Shown: positions 17,639-26,817, counted from the stretch's first letter. The stretch is DNA of 64,000 nucleotides from Hymenobacter psoromatis (GCF_020012125.1 NZ_JAIFAG010000001.1:4340001-4404000), one strand, 5' to 3'. Notes: a model not told the origin generated them from the letters alone. Made by a program: numbers and translations.

Positions 17639-18175
17639 ATGAATAAGCGTTTGCTCACCTACGGCGGGGTCCTGCTCGGGGCCGCGGCCGGCACCGTACT
17701 GCTGCTCGAAAAAAACCGCCGCCGCACGCCCACCAGCCAGCTCAACCCGGCCGCGCCCGTCCGCAGCCGGCACACCGTGCGCATGGAGGCCCCCGCCGCG
17801 CGGGCCTGGCAAGTGCTCAGCCAGGTAAACCAGTGGCCGGCCTGGCAGCCCGAAATCGCATATGCCCACCTGCCCGGCCCCGTGCAAAACGGGGCCCAGT
17901 TTGACTGGAGCGCCAGCGGCTACTTGCCCATTCACTCCACGCTGCACACCGTGGAGCCCAGCGTATCGTTCGGCTGGTCGGGGGCGGCCTTCGGGTCGTT
18001 TGCGGTGCACAACTGGCAGTTCGTCAGCCACGAGGGCTACACCGAGGTAACCGCCGAAGAAACGATGGAAGGCTGGCTGGTGCGCCTGCTCCGGCCTATT
18101 ATGCAGCCCGCCCTCGACCGGGCCAATGCCCGCTGGCTGGCGCGCCTCAAGCAAGCTGCCGAGCAGGGCAGCTAG
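17639..18175 (+). CDS. SRPBCC-family protein with N-terminal membrane helix
   Basis: This 178-residue protein has a short N-terminal hydrophobic helix (LLTYGGVLLGAAAGTVLLLE), then an SRPBCC/START-like domain from about 45. It shows RSRHTVRMEAPAARAWQVLS, NQWPAWQPEI and a terminal amphipathic helix (PALDRANARWLARLKQAA). Such proteins bind hydrophobic ligands in a deep pocket; the ligand here is unknown. It is divergent from sixA across a 180-base gap that contains a TAATTTTG box at 17515-17522. It ends only 8 bases from the tail of hflX. Confidence 0.75.
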   Translation: MNKRLLTYGGVLLGAAAGTVLLLEKNRRRTPTSQLNPAAPVRSRHTVRMEAPAARAWQVLSQVNQWPAWQPEIAYAHLPGPVQNGAQFDWSASGYLPIHSTLHTVEPSVSFGWSGAAFGSFAVHNWQFVSHEGYTEVTAEETMEGWLVRLLRPIMQPALDRANARWLARLKQAAEQGS

Positions 18176-18183
18176 CCCATGCC

Positions 18184-19518
18184 CTACCCCCCGTAGCCGG
18201 CCTGGAAGTGCGGGAAGCGCTTGGCGGCCAGCTCGCCCACGCGGCGGGCCAGCAGCTCGCGCAGGGCCTCGATGTTCTCCTTGTTTTGGGCCGAGATGAA
18301 CACCACCGGGTCGTGCATCCGGGCCATGTAGGAAGCTTCCAGCTCGACTAGCGGCGGGCGCGGCGCGGGCGTCCCGAAATCGGTCGGGAACTCCTGCTCG
18401 GGGTCGTCGTCGGCAAAGTGGGGGGTAGGGTCCACCTCGGGCTGGTACTGGTCTATCTTGTTGAATACCAGTAGCACGGGCTTGTCGGCGGCCCCAATTT
18501 CGCGCAGCGTTTCGTTCACCACCTCCATCTGCTCCTCAAAAGCCGGGTGCGAAATGTCCACGACGTGCACCAGCAAATCGGCCTCCCGGATTTCGTCCAG
18601 CGTGCTTTTGAAACTCTCAATGAGTTTGGTGGGCAGCTTGCGGATAAACCCGACCGTATCGCTCAGCAGAAATGGCACGTGGTTGTCGAGCACCACCTTG
18701 CGGGTGGTGGCGTCCACGGTGGCAAACAGCTTATTTTCGGCGAAGACCTCGGCCTTGCCCAGCAGGTTCATAATGGTACTTTTACCCACGTTGGTGTAGC
18801 CCACCAGCGCCACCCGAATGCTGTTGGTGCGCGTCTTGCGCTGGGTATGAGCCTGCTTGTCGAGGTCTTCGAGCTTTTCTTTCAGAAACGCGATGCGGTC
18901 GCGCACGATGCGGCGGTCGGTTTCAATTTCCGTTTCGCCGGGACCCTTCATGCCCACGCCGCCGCGCTGCTTGTCCAAGTGGGTCCAGAGGCCGGTGAGG
19001 CGCGGCAATAAGTACTGGTACTGCGCCAGCTCGACTTGCGTGCGCGAGGTGGCCGACTTGGCCCGCAGCGCAAAAATATCCAGAATCAGCAGCGAGCGGT
19101 CCACTATTTTGACGCCCAGCTCGGCCTCCAGGTTGCGGAGCTGCGAGGGCAGCAATTCATCGTCGAAGACGACCATGCTGGTATTTTCGTGCTTCACCCA
19201 GGCCTTGATTTCGGCCAGCTTGCCCTCGCCCACGTAGCTGCGCAAGTCCGGCTTGTCGAGCTTCTGCACGAAGCGCTTGGTGGCCTGCGCGCCGGCCGTT
19301 TCAATGAGAAAGGCCAGCTCGTCGAGGTATTCCGTGGTTTGGGCGTCGGTTTGGCGGCGCGGGGGCACGCTCACCAGCACGGCCGTTTCGACCTCCTTAG
19401 TCGTGGCGTGAGACTTCGTGCTGGTTTTGAGCAGTTTCAGGTCGCGGCGGGCAGGTTGGCGGTCAGTAGACCCGACGTGCCGGGTGCTGCCGTGGGAGTT
19501 TTCGGATTGCTTAGGCAT
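18184..19518 (-). CDS. hflX: GTPase HflX
   Basis: HflX is a ribosome-associated GTPase that splits or rescues stalled ribosomes. I chose ATG 19518 (MPKQSENSHGS), giving 444 residues; an upstream in-frame extension of 19 codons is unlikely to be real. The N-terminal HflX domain has ETAGAQATKRFVQKLDKPD and YVGEGKLAEIK; the linker GERDR-type region reads GPGETEIETDRRIVRDRI. The G domain has VALVGYTNVGKSTIMNLL (about 240), LLSDTVGFIRKLP and the NKID motif. The C-terminal insert with DPTPHFADDDPEQE is acidic and variable. It is transcribed toward the SRPBCC gene. Confidence 0.95.
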   Translation of the reverse strand: MPKQSENSHGSTRHVGSTDRQPARRDLKLLKTSTKSHATTKEVETAVLVSVPPRRQTDAQTTEYLDELAFLIETAGAQATKRFVQKLDKPDLRSYVGEGKLAEIKAWVKHENTSMVVFDDELLPSQLRNLEAELGVKIVDRSLLILDIFALRAKSATSRTQVELAQYQYLLPRLTGLWTHLDKQRGGVGMKGPGETEIETDRRIVRDRIAFLKEKLEDLDKQAHTQRKTRTNSIRVALVGYTNVGKSTIMNLLGKAEVFAENKLFATVDATTRKVVLDNHVPFLLSDTVGFIRKLPTKLIESFKSTLDEIREADLLVHVVDISHPAFEEQMEVVNETLREIGAADKPVLLVFNKIDQYQPEVDPTPHFADDDPEQEFPTDFGTPAPRPPLVELEASYMARMHDPVVFISAQNKENIEALRELLARRVGELAAKRFPHFQAGYGG

Positions 19519-19589
19519 AAGTGCTTGGGGCTTGATTGGTAGTGCTCGGTGCTTGGGCGACGTTGAACGACCCAAGCGCCCGGCACCAG

Positions 19590-19883
19590 CTACTTAAGCG
19601 TGAGAGAATAGGCCACAACCTGCTCGATTTGGGCCGGCGTGAGCTTTTTAGAAAAGGCCGGCATCTTACCCAGGCCATTGGTAACCAGGTAGGTGCGGCC
19701 AAAGGCGTTGAGGTTGCTTTTGGTGAGGTCGTGCGCGCCGTTGCGGCCCAGGCGGCCGTCGGCACCGTGGCAGCGCACGCAGTTTTCTTGGAAAATAAGC
19801 TGGCCGGGCGCGGACGGAGCCGCACCCGCCGGGCCGGGAAGCGGCAGCAAGGCCGCGGCGAGGGGAAGAAGAAACTGTAACAC
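19590..19883 (-). CDS. Small c-type cytochrome
   Basis: This 97-residue protein starts at GTG 19883, with a signal peptide (1-21) and one haem site CVRCH (C35, C38, H39). The likely distal ligand is M74 in GKMPAF, and the C-terminal helix LTPAQIEQVVAYSL is typical. It is a single-domain class I cytochrome c in the periplasm and an electron carrier for an unknown partner. A TACTTTCG -7-like box lies at 19908-19915, 24 bases upstream. Confidence 0.85.
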   Translation of the reverse strand: MLQFLLPLAAALLPLPGPAGAAPSAPGQLIFQENCVRCHGADGRLGRNGAHDLTKSNLNAFGRTYLVTNGLGKMPAFSKKLTPAQIEQVVAYSLTLK

Positions 19884-19955
19884 GAGTACCTAACGCAAAA
19901 CCTGCCCCGAAAGTAACCGCCGCGCCCGACCTTTGCCCGAAGTCCGTTATTTGGT

Positions 19956-19991
19956 GTCTGTCATGGCGAGCAAAGCAAAGCCCTGACAGAC
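19956..19991. repeat. Short inverted repeat TGTCATnGCGAGC type
   Basis: Arms GTCTGTCA/TGACAGAC surround GGCGAGCAAAGCAAAGCC. It resembles the TGTCATTGCGAGC repeat at 33601 and lies in the divergent gap between the cytochrome and glycosyltransferase genes. Confidence 0.45.
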
Positions 19992-20020
19992 GCTAAGCAC
20001 TACTCTCTACCCCCCATTTC

Positions 20021-21145
20021 GTGCGCGTTGCCTTAGTTATTAATACCTCCTGGAATATCTGGAATTTTCGACGCGGGCTGGTGGGGGCCCTGCGCGCCGC
20101 CGGCCACGAGGTGCTGGCTATTGCGCCGCCCGATGCGTATTCGGAACGCTTAGAAAGCGAATTGGGCTGCCGCTACGTGCCCATCAGGATGGAAAACAAG
20201 GGCACTAACCCGATGCGCGACTTGCAGCTCATGCGCCGGTTCCTGACGATTTATCGGCGCGAGCGGCCCGACGTGGTGCTGCACTTCACCATCAAGCCCA
20301 ACATCTACGGCACGCTGGCGGCGCGGCTGGCGGGCGTGCCCAGCATCAACAACGTGAGCGGCCTGGGCACGGTTTTTCTCATCGAAAACCTGGTGAGCAA
20401 GGTGGCACGGGGCCTCTACCGGCTGGCGTTTCGCTATCCGCAGCGGGTTTTTTTTCAGAATAACGACGACCGCGAGCTGTTCATTCGCTACGGCCTGGTG
20501 CAGGCGGCGCGCACCGGCTTGGTGCCCGGTTCGGGCGTGGATTTGGCGCGGTTCCGGCCGCAAGGGGGAGTAGGGAGTACGCCCGCCGCGCCGTTCACTT
20601 TTCTGATGGTGGCGCGGGTGCTCTATGAAAAAGGTATTGTGGAATATTTTGAGGCGGCGCGACTGGTGCGGGCGGCGCTGCCCGCCGGTACCGTGCGCCT
20701 GCAACTGCTGGGCGGCCTCGACGAAGCCGGGGGGGTAGGGATGCCTCGCGCCACCTTCGAGCAGTGGCTGGCCGAGGGCCAAGTAGAGCACCTGGGCACC
20801 TCCGACGACGTGGCGGCCCACCTGCACCGCGCCGATTGCGTGGTGCTGCCCAGCTACCGCGAGGGCACCCCCAAAACTCTGCTCGAAGCCGCCGCCTGCG
20901 GCAAGCCGCTGGTAACCACCGACGTGCCCGGCTGCCGCGAAACCGTGCAGGATGGCCGTAACGGCTACCTCTGCCAGGTGCGCAACGCCACCGACCTGGC
21001 CGATAAGCTCTTGCTCGTGGCCCGCCTACCCCCCGTCCGCCTCGCGGCCCTGGGCCAGGCCAGTCGCCAGCTGGCCGAAGACAAATTTGATGAGCAACTC
21101 GTGTTGCGGCAGTACCTGGCCGCCGTGGCGGCGGCGGGGTCCTAG
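20021..21145 (+). CDS. Glycosyltransferase family 4
   Basis: This 374-residue protein starts at GTG 20021 (VRVALVINTSWNIWNFRRGL). It has a GT-B fold with N-terminal FRRGLVGALRAAGHEVLAIA, TIKPNIYGTLAARLAGVPSI and the C-terminal donor-site motif SYREGTPKTLLEAAACGKPL (the E-x7-E pattern), then VTTDVPGCRETV. It is closest in appearance to the CapM/PglA-type transferases that add a sugar to a lipid-linked glycan. It is next to rfbC on the same strand, so it may belong to surface-polysaccharide synthesis, though no larger cluster is present. Confidence 0.85.
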   Translation: MRVALVINTSWNIWNFRRGLVGALRAAGHEVLAIAPPDAYSERLESELGCRYVPIRMENKGTNPMRDLQLMRRFLTIYRRERPDVVLHFTIKPNIYGTLAARLAGVPSINNVSGLGTVFLIENLVSKVARGLYRLAFRYPQRVFFQNNDDRELFIRYGLVQAARTGLVPGSGVDLARFRPQGGVGSTPAAPFTFLMVARVLYEKGIVEYFEAARLVRAALPAGTVRLQLLGGLDEAGGVGMPRATFEQWLAEGQVEHLGTSDDVAAHLHRADCVVLPSYREGTPKTLLEAAACGKPLVTTDVPGCRETVQDGRNGYLCQVRNATDLADKLLLVARLPPVRLAALGQASRQLAEDKFDEQLVLRQYLAAVAAAGS

Positions 21146-21156
21146 CTTTGAATTCC

Positions 21157-21206
21157 TGAAGCCGTTTGTTCTTGCCGCACTGCGCCCGCAAGGACAAATG
21201 GCTTCA
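21157..21206. repeat. Inverted repeat, family C (GAAGCCGTTTGT)
   Basis: Arms TGAAGCCGTTTGTTCTTGC and its near complement (two mismatches) have a 12-base spacer. Related arms occur at 28855, 33594 and 40560. It lies between the glycosyltransferase and rfbC. Confidence 0.7.
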
Positions 21207-21235
21207 AACCAGAAATCCCAAAAGATAAAAAAAAT

Positions 21236-21784
21236 ATGCAAGTTATTACCCACCCGCTGCCAGGTTTGCTGGAGTTCCAACCCCGCATTTTTGGCGACCC
21301 GCGGGGCGCGTTTTTTGAGTCGTTCAGCGCCCGCACAATGGAGGGGCTGGGGCTGCCGCGCCACCACTGGGTGCAGGATAACCAAAGCGTTTCTAAGGCC
21401 GGCACGCTGCGCGGGCTGCACTTCCAGCGCCCGCCCCACGCCCAGGCCAAGCTGGTGCGCGTGGCCCAGGGCCGCGCCCTCGACGTGGTGGTGGACCTGC
21501 GCCACCGCTCGCCCACCTTCGGCCAGCACGCGCTGGTGGAGCTGACCGCCACGCTGGGCAACGTGCTCTACGTGCCCGAAGGCTTCGCCCACGGCTTCGT
21601 GGCGCTCGAAGACGAGACGCTCTTTCTCTACAAGTGCTCGGACTACTACGCCCCCGCCACCGAGGGTGGCCTGCGTTGGGACGACCCCGCTCTGGGCATC
21701 AACTGGCAGCTGCCCGGCGAGGCGCTAGTATCGGATAAGGATGCTATTCTGCCTACGCTCAAGGAGTTAGACAACCCATTTTAA
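21236..21784 (+). CDS. rfbC: dTDP-4-dehydrorhamnose 3,5-epimerase
   Basis: RmlC makes dTDP-4-keto-L-rhamnose in the dTDP-rhamnose pathway. The 182-residue length is usual. The cupin signature is seen as FGDPRGAFFESF (19-30), the catalytic His in RGLHFQ (H62), LDVVVDLRHRSPTFG, NVLYVPEGFAHGF and the active-site Tyr in LYKCSDYYAP (132). The other rfb genes are not in this window. The start ATG 21236 comes after an A-rich stretch that follows the family C repeat. Confidence 0.95.
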   Translation: MQVITHPLPGLLEFQPRIFGDPRGAFFESFSARTMEGLGLPRHHWVQDNQSVSKAGTLRGLHFQRPPHAQAKLVRVAQGRALDVVVDLRHRSPTFGQHALVELTATLGNVLYVPEGFAHGFVALEDETLFLYKCSDYYAPATEGGLRWDDPALGINWQLPGEALVSDKDAILPTLKELDNPF

Positions 21785-21790
21785 TTGTAA

Positions 21791-21877
21791 GTAGGGTGCG
21801 GGGCTTGCCCCCGCCCGCCGTTGAACATTTCACGCTGGATTCGCTCAACGACGGGCGGGGCAAGCCCCGCACCCTAC
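21791..21877. repeat. Inverted repeat, family A, touching the murF stop
   Basis: Arms GTAGGGTGCGGGGCTTGCCC and its complement (about 33 bases with one indel) match the repeat at 2241-2328. The right arm ends in CCCTAC; its last base belongs to the murF TAG stop (21877-21879). It lies between convergent rfbC and murF. Confidence 0.9.
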
Positions 21878-23175
21878 TAAACGAACTCCACCAGCGTCTC
21901 CAAACCCATGCCGCGCGAGCCTTTGAGCAGGATAAGCTGCTCGGTCAACTCATGCTCAGCCAGCCAGGCAGCGGCGGCGGCTTTGTCGGGGAAGTGCCGG
22001 GCAGGGGGGTAGGCCGCAGCAGCGGCCTGCATTAATGGGCCGATGAGTAGGGCAGTAGAAAGCTGTAAGTCAGCTAATAACTTGCCAATGGTCGCGTGCT
22101 CGGTGGTAGCACTCTCGCCCAGCTCCAACATGTCGCCCAGGATGGCTACCCTACCCTGCCCGGCCGCTACCGGCCGGGCGGCGAAGCTGCGCAGGGCGGC
22201 GGCCATGCTGCTGGGGTTGGCGTTATAGGCATCCAGCATCAGGTCGTTGCCGCGGGCGCTGCGCACGAGCTGCGAGCGGTTGTTCTGCGGATTGTAGGCG
22301 GCCAGGGCGGCGGCAATGCGGGCGGCGGGCACCGCAAAAAAAGCCCCTACGGCGGCGGCGGCGGCCATATTAGGGAAATTATACTCGCCGGTGAGTTGGG
22401 CCATTACTTCGGGGCCGCTGCCGAGGCGCAGGCGTAGCGCCGGGTCGGCCCCGAGCAATGTGGTAGGGTAGGCGTCGGCCGGGCCGGGGTAGGTAATGCG
22501 CGTGGGCACGGCGGCGGCCAAGCCCGGCAGCCGGGCATCGAGGGTATTCACGAACGCTACCCCCTGGTGTTGCGCCAGGTAATCAAACAATTCGCCCTTC
22601 CCCTTGGCAATGCCTTCCTCGCCGCCAAAGCCTTCGAGGTGCGCCTTGCCGATGTTGGTGATGAGGCCGTGGGTAGGCTCGGCCCACTGGCAGTAGCTGG
22701 CAATTTCGCCCTGGTGGTTGGCCCCCATCTCAATAATGGCCAGCTCGTGCTCGGCCGGTCGCAGGCCTAGCAGCGTCAGCGGCACGCCGATGTGGTTGTT
22801 GAGATTGCCACTGGTAGCCAGCACGTTATATTTCTCGCGCAGTACGGCGGCCAGCAGCTCCTTGGTGGTGGTTTTGCCGTTGGAGCCGGTGATGGCCAGC
22901 ACGGGGCCGCGGAAATGGCGGCGGTGCGCCCGCGCCAGGGCTTGCAGGGCGGCCAGCGGGTCGGGGGCATAGGTGTAGCGGGCGGGGTCGCGGGCGGCTA
23001 GGCTTTCATCGTCCACCACGGCGTGGCGGGCCCCTTTGGCCAGCGCGCCGGGCGCAAAATCGGCCCCGCGAAAGCTGGGGCCGTTGAGAGCAAAAAACAA
23101 CGTGCCGGGCTGCGGCTGCCGCGAGTCGGTGCTCACCTGGCTCCGTGCGGCGAGGTAGTGGTCGTAGAGAAGCAT
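21877..23175 (-). CDS. murF: UDP-N-acetylmuramoyl-tripeptide-D-alanyl-D-alanine ligase
   Basis: MurF adds D-Ala-D-Ala to the peptidoglycan precursor in the cytoplasm. The 432-residue protein has STDSRQPQPGTLFFALNG at the N-terminus, the ATP loop ITGSNGKTTTKELLAAVL (97-103), GNLNNHIGVPLTLL, EMGANHQGEI, then ITNIGKAHLEGFG and DAYNANPSSMAAAL. All three Mur-ligase domains are present. It sits alone, away from a dcw cluster. The start ATG 23175 follows a divergent gap holding a long inverted repeat. Confidence 0.96.
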   Translation of the reverse strand: MLLYDHYLAARSQVSTDSRQPQPGTLFFALNGPSFRGADFAPGALAKGARHAVVDDESLAARDPARYTYAPDPLAALQALARAHRRHFRGPVLAITGSNGKTTTKELLAAVLREKYNVLATSGNLNNHIGVPLTLLGLRPAEHELAIIEMGANHQGEIASYCQWAEPTHGLITNIGKAHLEGFGGEEGIAKGKGELFDYLAQHQGVAFVNTLDARLPGLAAAVPTRITYPGPADAYPTTLLGADPALRLRLGSGPEVMAQLTGEYNFPNMAAAAAVGAFFAVPAARIAAALAAYNPQNNRSQLVRSARGNDLMLDAYNANPSSMAAALRSFAARPVAAGQGRVAILGDMLELGESATTEHATIGKLLADLQLSTALLIGPLMQAAAAAYPPARHFPDKAAAAAWLAEHELTEQLILLKGSRGMGLETLVEFV

Positions 23176-23205
23176 TTTTAAGTTTTGGGTAGGAGGTAGT
23201 GGCCA

Positions 23206-23310
23206 AAGAACGTCATGCTGGCGAAGGAAGCAGCTCTACCGCGTAAGTAATCTTAATTTTAGAAGCTAGTTATGCGATGGAGCTGCTTCCTTCGTCAGCA
23301 TGACGTTCTT
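23206..23310. repeat. 105-bp MITE-like inverted repeat
   Basis: Two 31-base arms (23206-23236 and 23280-23310) match at 30 of 31 positions: AAGAACGTCATGCTGRCGAA, then GGAAGCAGCTC. The 43-base centre is AT-rich. It occupies most of the divergent gap between murF and the FG-GAP gene. The CGTCATGCTG core also appears in the hairpin at 57672. Confidence 0.85.
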
Positions 23311-23399
23311 CTAATACCCACTCTGCCATCTACTGCCGCGTGCAACTTACGGCCGGGGCCGCGTTGTTAGCAGGCACTTACCCTTTTCCCTTCCTCTTT

Positions 23400-25757
23400 A
23401 TGCGTCGTTGTTTGCTCTGGTTGCTGGTATTGCTGGGGGTAGGGGCGCGGGCGGCGGCCCAAACGCCAAGCACCGCGTTTGGCTTTCAGTTTGGAAGCGT
23501 GGCCAAAATCGTGCAGGGCCCCGATACGCTGAGCCAAGCGTGGGTGGGTGGGCTCAATACGCCGCAGTTCAGCACCATCGACCTGGACGGCGACGGCCGG
23601 CCGGACCTCTTTGCCTTCGACCGGCAGTCGGCCCGCTGCTACACGTTTCTCAACGTGGCGGGGGTAGGGGGCGTGGGCCGGCGCTGGCAGTACGCGCCCG
23701 ACTACGAGTGGGCTTTTCCGAAGGACCTCGAAAGTTGGGCGCTGCTGCGCGACTACGACTGCGACGGCCGCGCCGACTTATTTACCTACGCGGCGGGCGG
23801 CGACATCCGGGTGTTTCGCAACGTGCCCGATGCCCAGGGGCATCCTAGCTATGTATTGGTTAACAATCAGTTGAGCTTTCCGCTGTATAATGGCTACGTA
23901 AGTAATCTCAACAGTGGCTCGTACAACCTGCCCTCCATCCAAGATGTAAACGGCGATGGCCGGCTCGACATCCTGACCTACGACTTCGCAGGCTCGACGT
24001 ATCTGCAATTGTATTTGAATGCCAGTACGGACGCCTGCGGGGGCATCAGTTCCTTCACCTGGGTCAACCCCAACAACTACTGGGGCGAGCTGGTGGCCTG
24101 CATCGATTGCGCCAGCTACCAGCTGCAGGGCGCGCCGGCCTGCCAGGCGTTTCGGACGGAGCACAGCACCGGCCACAACGTGCTGCTCCTGGACCTCGAT
24201 GGCGACGGCAAGCTCGACCTGCTCGATGGCCGCGACAACTGCCCGCTGCTCACGCGCCTGCTCAATAAGGGCACTTCCAGCGTAGACCCACTCTTTACGC
24301 CGGCCGGCACCAGCAGCACCTTTCCGCCCGCCGCGCCGGTCAATATTCCCGTGTTTCCGGCCCCTTATTCCTTCGATGCCGACTTCGACGGCGTGCCCGA
24401 CCTGGTAGTGAGCAGCAACACCCGCAATATTATCCTGGACCGGGTGAGCCAACGCAACAACGTCTGGCAGTACCACAACGGGGCGGCCAGCACCGCGGCC
24501 GTGCCCGATTTTAGCCTGGTGAGCAAGGGCTTTTTACAAAATGACATGCTCGATGCCAGCGAGGGCGCGGTGCCGGTTTTCGGCGACGTGGACGGCGACG
24601 GGCTCACGGATATGCTGGTGGGTAACCAGGGCGATGTGGTGAACGGCTACTACCGCGCCAGTATTTACTACTACCGCAACGTGGGCAGCGCCGCCCGCCC
24701 CGTGTTCCGGCTCGTGACCGAAGACTACCTGGGCCTGGCCGCCCAGGCCGCGCTTACCCCCACCGTGGGCTTCGAGACGCTGCGCCCGACGCTGGCCGAC
24801 CTCAACCGCGACGGGGCGCTGGACCTGGTGTATTCGGTGTACGATGGTACAAGTGATAAAATTCGCTACATTATGAACGCGGCCCCGGCTGGCCAGGCCC
24901 TGCGCCTCGACCCGGCCCAGGCCGGCGTGCTTAACCTGCTGAGCGCGCCGGGCGGGCCAGTGCTGCCCGGCGCGCTCGGCGATACGCCATGCTTCGTGGA
25001 CGTGGACGGCGATGGCTACCTCGATATGCTGCTTGGTACCAACGATATAAGCGGAGTTGGTGGCAGCCTGCGCTACTTCCGCAACCAGGGCGCGGCGGCC
25101 GGCGCGGACGTGGCCAATCGCTTTGTGCTGGTCGATAACGACTACGGCCACCTACTGAACGGCAACAGCTACACGCCCCGCCCGCCCTACCTAAGCCCGG
25201 CCGTAGCCGACTTCGACGGCGATGGCCAGCTCGATTTGCTGACCGTGGACGGCACGGGCGCGGTGACGCTCTACCCCGGCTTTCAAAAGCAGACCAGCCC
25301 GTTCGTGGGTCGTACCGAGCTGTTTTACGACACCTTCGCCGGGCAGTACGAGCCGGCGCGGCTGGGGGGCAACGGTATCGTGGAGCTGCGCTTTGCCGCT
25401 GCCGCCGCCGACCTCAACCACGATGGTCGCCCCGAGCTGTACGTGGGCACGATGAGCGGCGGCGTGGTGAGCTTCCTGGGCCGCAGCGGTACTCCCCTGG
25501 CGGCCCGGCCGCCGGCCGCCGCCGCGCTGGCTCTCAGTCTCTACCCCAACCCCGCCGCCCAGGCCGCCACCGTCGAAACCGCTCAGCCCACCCGCCTCAC
25601 GCTCTACGACCTCATTGGCCAGGTGGTGCTCATCGACGCCGCCCCGCTGCGTACCCGCACCCTCGACCTGCGCGGCCTGGCTCCCGGCGTGTACCTCGTG
25701 CGCGCCACCGCCGCCGACGGCACCAGCACCAGCCAGCGCCTGGCCGTGGAGCATTGA
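23400..25757 (+). CDS. Secreted FG-GAP/VCBS repeat protein with T9SS sorting domain
   Basis: I chose ATG 23400 because it starts a clean signal peptide (MRRCLLWLLVLLGVGARAAA); an upstream GTG (23340) would bury it. The 785-residue product carries about ten Ca-binding DxDGDGxxD motifs (IDLDGDGRPD, DVNGDGRLD, DLDGDGKLD, DVDGDGLTD, DVDGDGYLD, DFDGDGQLD and others), which points to one or two integrin-like beta-propellers. The C-terminus (from LSLYPNPAAQ) is a type A T9SS signal, so it is exported and attached to the surface or released. Its ligand is unknown. Confidence 0.85.
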   Translation: MRRCLLWLLVLLGVGARAAAQTPSTAFGFQFGSVAKIVQGPDTLSQAWVGGLNTPQFSTIDLDGDGRPDLFAFDRQSARCYTFLNVAGVGGVGRRWQYAPDYEWAFPKDLESWALLRDYDCDGRADLFTYAAGGDIRVFRNVPDAQGHPSYVLVNNQLSFPLYNGYVSNLNSGSYNLPSIQDVNGDGRLDILTYDFAGSTYLQLYLNASTDACGGISSFTWVNPNNYWGELVACIDCASYQLQGAPACQAFRTEHSTGHNVLLLDLDGDGKLDLLDGRDNCPLLTRLLNKGTSSVDPLFTPAGTSSTFPPAAPVNIPVFPAPYSFDADFDGVPDLVVSSNTRNIILDRVSQRNNVWQYHNGAASTAAVPDFSLVSKGFLQNDMLDASEGAVPVFGDVDGDGLTDMLVGNQGDVVNGYYRASIYYYRNVGSAARPVFRLVTEDYLGLAAQAALTPTVGFETLRPTLADLNRDGALDLVYSVYDGTSDKIRYIMNAAPAGQALRLDPAQAGVLNLLSAPGGPVLPGALGDTPCFVDVDGDGYLDMLLGTNDISGVGGSLRYFRNQGAAAGADVANRFVLVDNDYGHLLNGNSYTPRPPYLSPAVADFDGDGQLDLLTVDGTGAVTLYPGFQKQTSPFVGRTELFYDTFAGQYEPARLGGNGIVELRFAAAAADLNHDGRPELYVGTMSGGVVSFLGRSGTPLAARPPAAAALALSLYPNPAAQAATVETAQPTRLTLYDLIGQVVLIDAAPLRTRTLDLRGLAPGVYLVRATAADGTSTSQRLAVEH

Positions 25758-25833
25758 TTCAGAAAATGGTAAAGGCGATGCGTAGGGGTAGGCCCCTTCG
25801 TTGTAAGTGCGCTACTGGTGCTAGAATGCTTAC

Positions 25834-26817
25834 CTAGTGCTTGGTAGGCTGAGTTAGGCGCTCCCAGTTGCCATGCGCGAACAGCTCCTTCTCTTCGGCT
25901 GAAAGGGACGTTTCTTGCAGGAATGAGCGGCCTTGGCCCCCCGGCTTGTACTGGTAGGGGTAGTCAGTTGAAAATAGCAGGCGTTCGGGGCCTACCAGTG
26001 CCAGGGTGCGTTGCAGGTACTCCTGGCTCCACATGCCGCTAGGGGTCACGTAGAGATTCTGCCGCACGTAATCGGCAATGGGCCGTTGCAGGGTGGCTAC
26101 CCGCGCCAGCGACTTCAACCGTTCCAGGTAAAAGAGCACGACCTCGCCCCAATGGCCAAGGATGATTTGCAGGGTCGGGTAGTCATCGAACACGCCGGCC
26201 AGCAGCAAACGCACGAACTGAATGCCGGCCTCGTAGTGCCAGCCCAGCGCGAACGTGGCAAAGGCCGTATCAACCGCGTCGCCAAAGCCTGAATAATACG
26301 CCTCCCGCACGGCCCGCTGCGGAATCTGCGGATGAATAAACAGTGGTACCCCCAGCGTGGCCGCCGTTTTAAACAAGGGCCGGAAATCCGGGTGGTCCAG
26401 GTTTTTGTCGCGGGTGCGCCCGCAGAGCATCGCGCCCGCGAACCCCAGCTGCCGAACGCTACGCTCCAATTCTGGTGCCACGTGCGCTGGAGAAGCAGTG
26501 GGCAGCGTGGCAAACCCCTGAAATCGGGTAGGATACCTGGCAATGGTGGCGGCTACCAGGTCGTTGGTCTGACGGGCCAGCGTTACGCTTTGCGCCGGCT
26601 CCAGATTGTGCAAGGCCGGCGTGGTCACCGAGAGCACCTGCACATCCACGCCGCCCTCGTCCATTAGGGCTAGCCGTTGCGGGCCCAGGTCATCGAGCCG
26701 CTCTTCTAGCTCGCCTCGGTCAAAGCTAGCGGTGCCCTCCTGCCCAATTGCAGAAGCGGCCCACGCCGCCCGAATAATACTGGTCAGAAAATGCTCCTCA
26801 ATGGCAATCAGCTTCAT
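25834..26817 (-). CDS. Amidohydrolase-2 family protein (ACMSD-like)
   Basis: This 327-residue TIM-barrel metal enzyme starts MKLIAIEEHFLT; the EEH segment matches the dihydroxybenzoate/ACMSD decarboxylase branch rather than the HxH form. Other sites are LFIHPQ (about 170), ILGHWGEVVLFY with the conserved His, and FSTDYPYQYKPGGQG with the metal Asp. Such enzymes decarboxylate or hydrolyse aromatic acids or lactones. It is the last gene of a co-directional run with an SDR and an AraC regulator. The substrate is unknown. Confidence 0.85.
   Translation of the reverse strand: MKLIAIEEHFLTSIIRAAWAASAIGQEGTASFDRGELEERLDDLGPQRLALMDEGGVDVQVLSVTTPALHNLEPAQSVTLARQTNDLVAATIARYPTRFQGFATLPTASPAHVAPELERSVRQLGFAGAMLCGRTRDKNLDHPDFRPLFKTAATLGVPLFIHPQIPQRAVREAYYSGFGDAVDTAFATFALGWHYEAGIQFVRLLLAGVFDDYPTLQIILGHWGEVVLFYLERLKSLARVATLQRPIADYVRQNLYVTPSGMWSQEYLQRTLALVGPERLLFSTDYPYQYKPGGQGRSFLQETSLSAEEKELFAHGNWERLTQPTKH

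Noticed and set aside
23340..23399. Upstream GTG start for the FG-GAP protein
   Set aside because: It would place 20 residues before a clean signal peptide; ATG 23400 is more natural.
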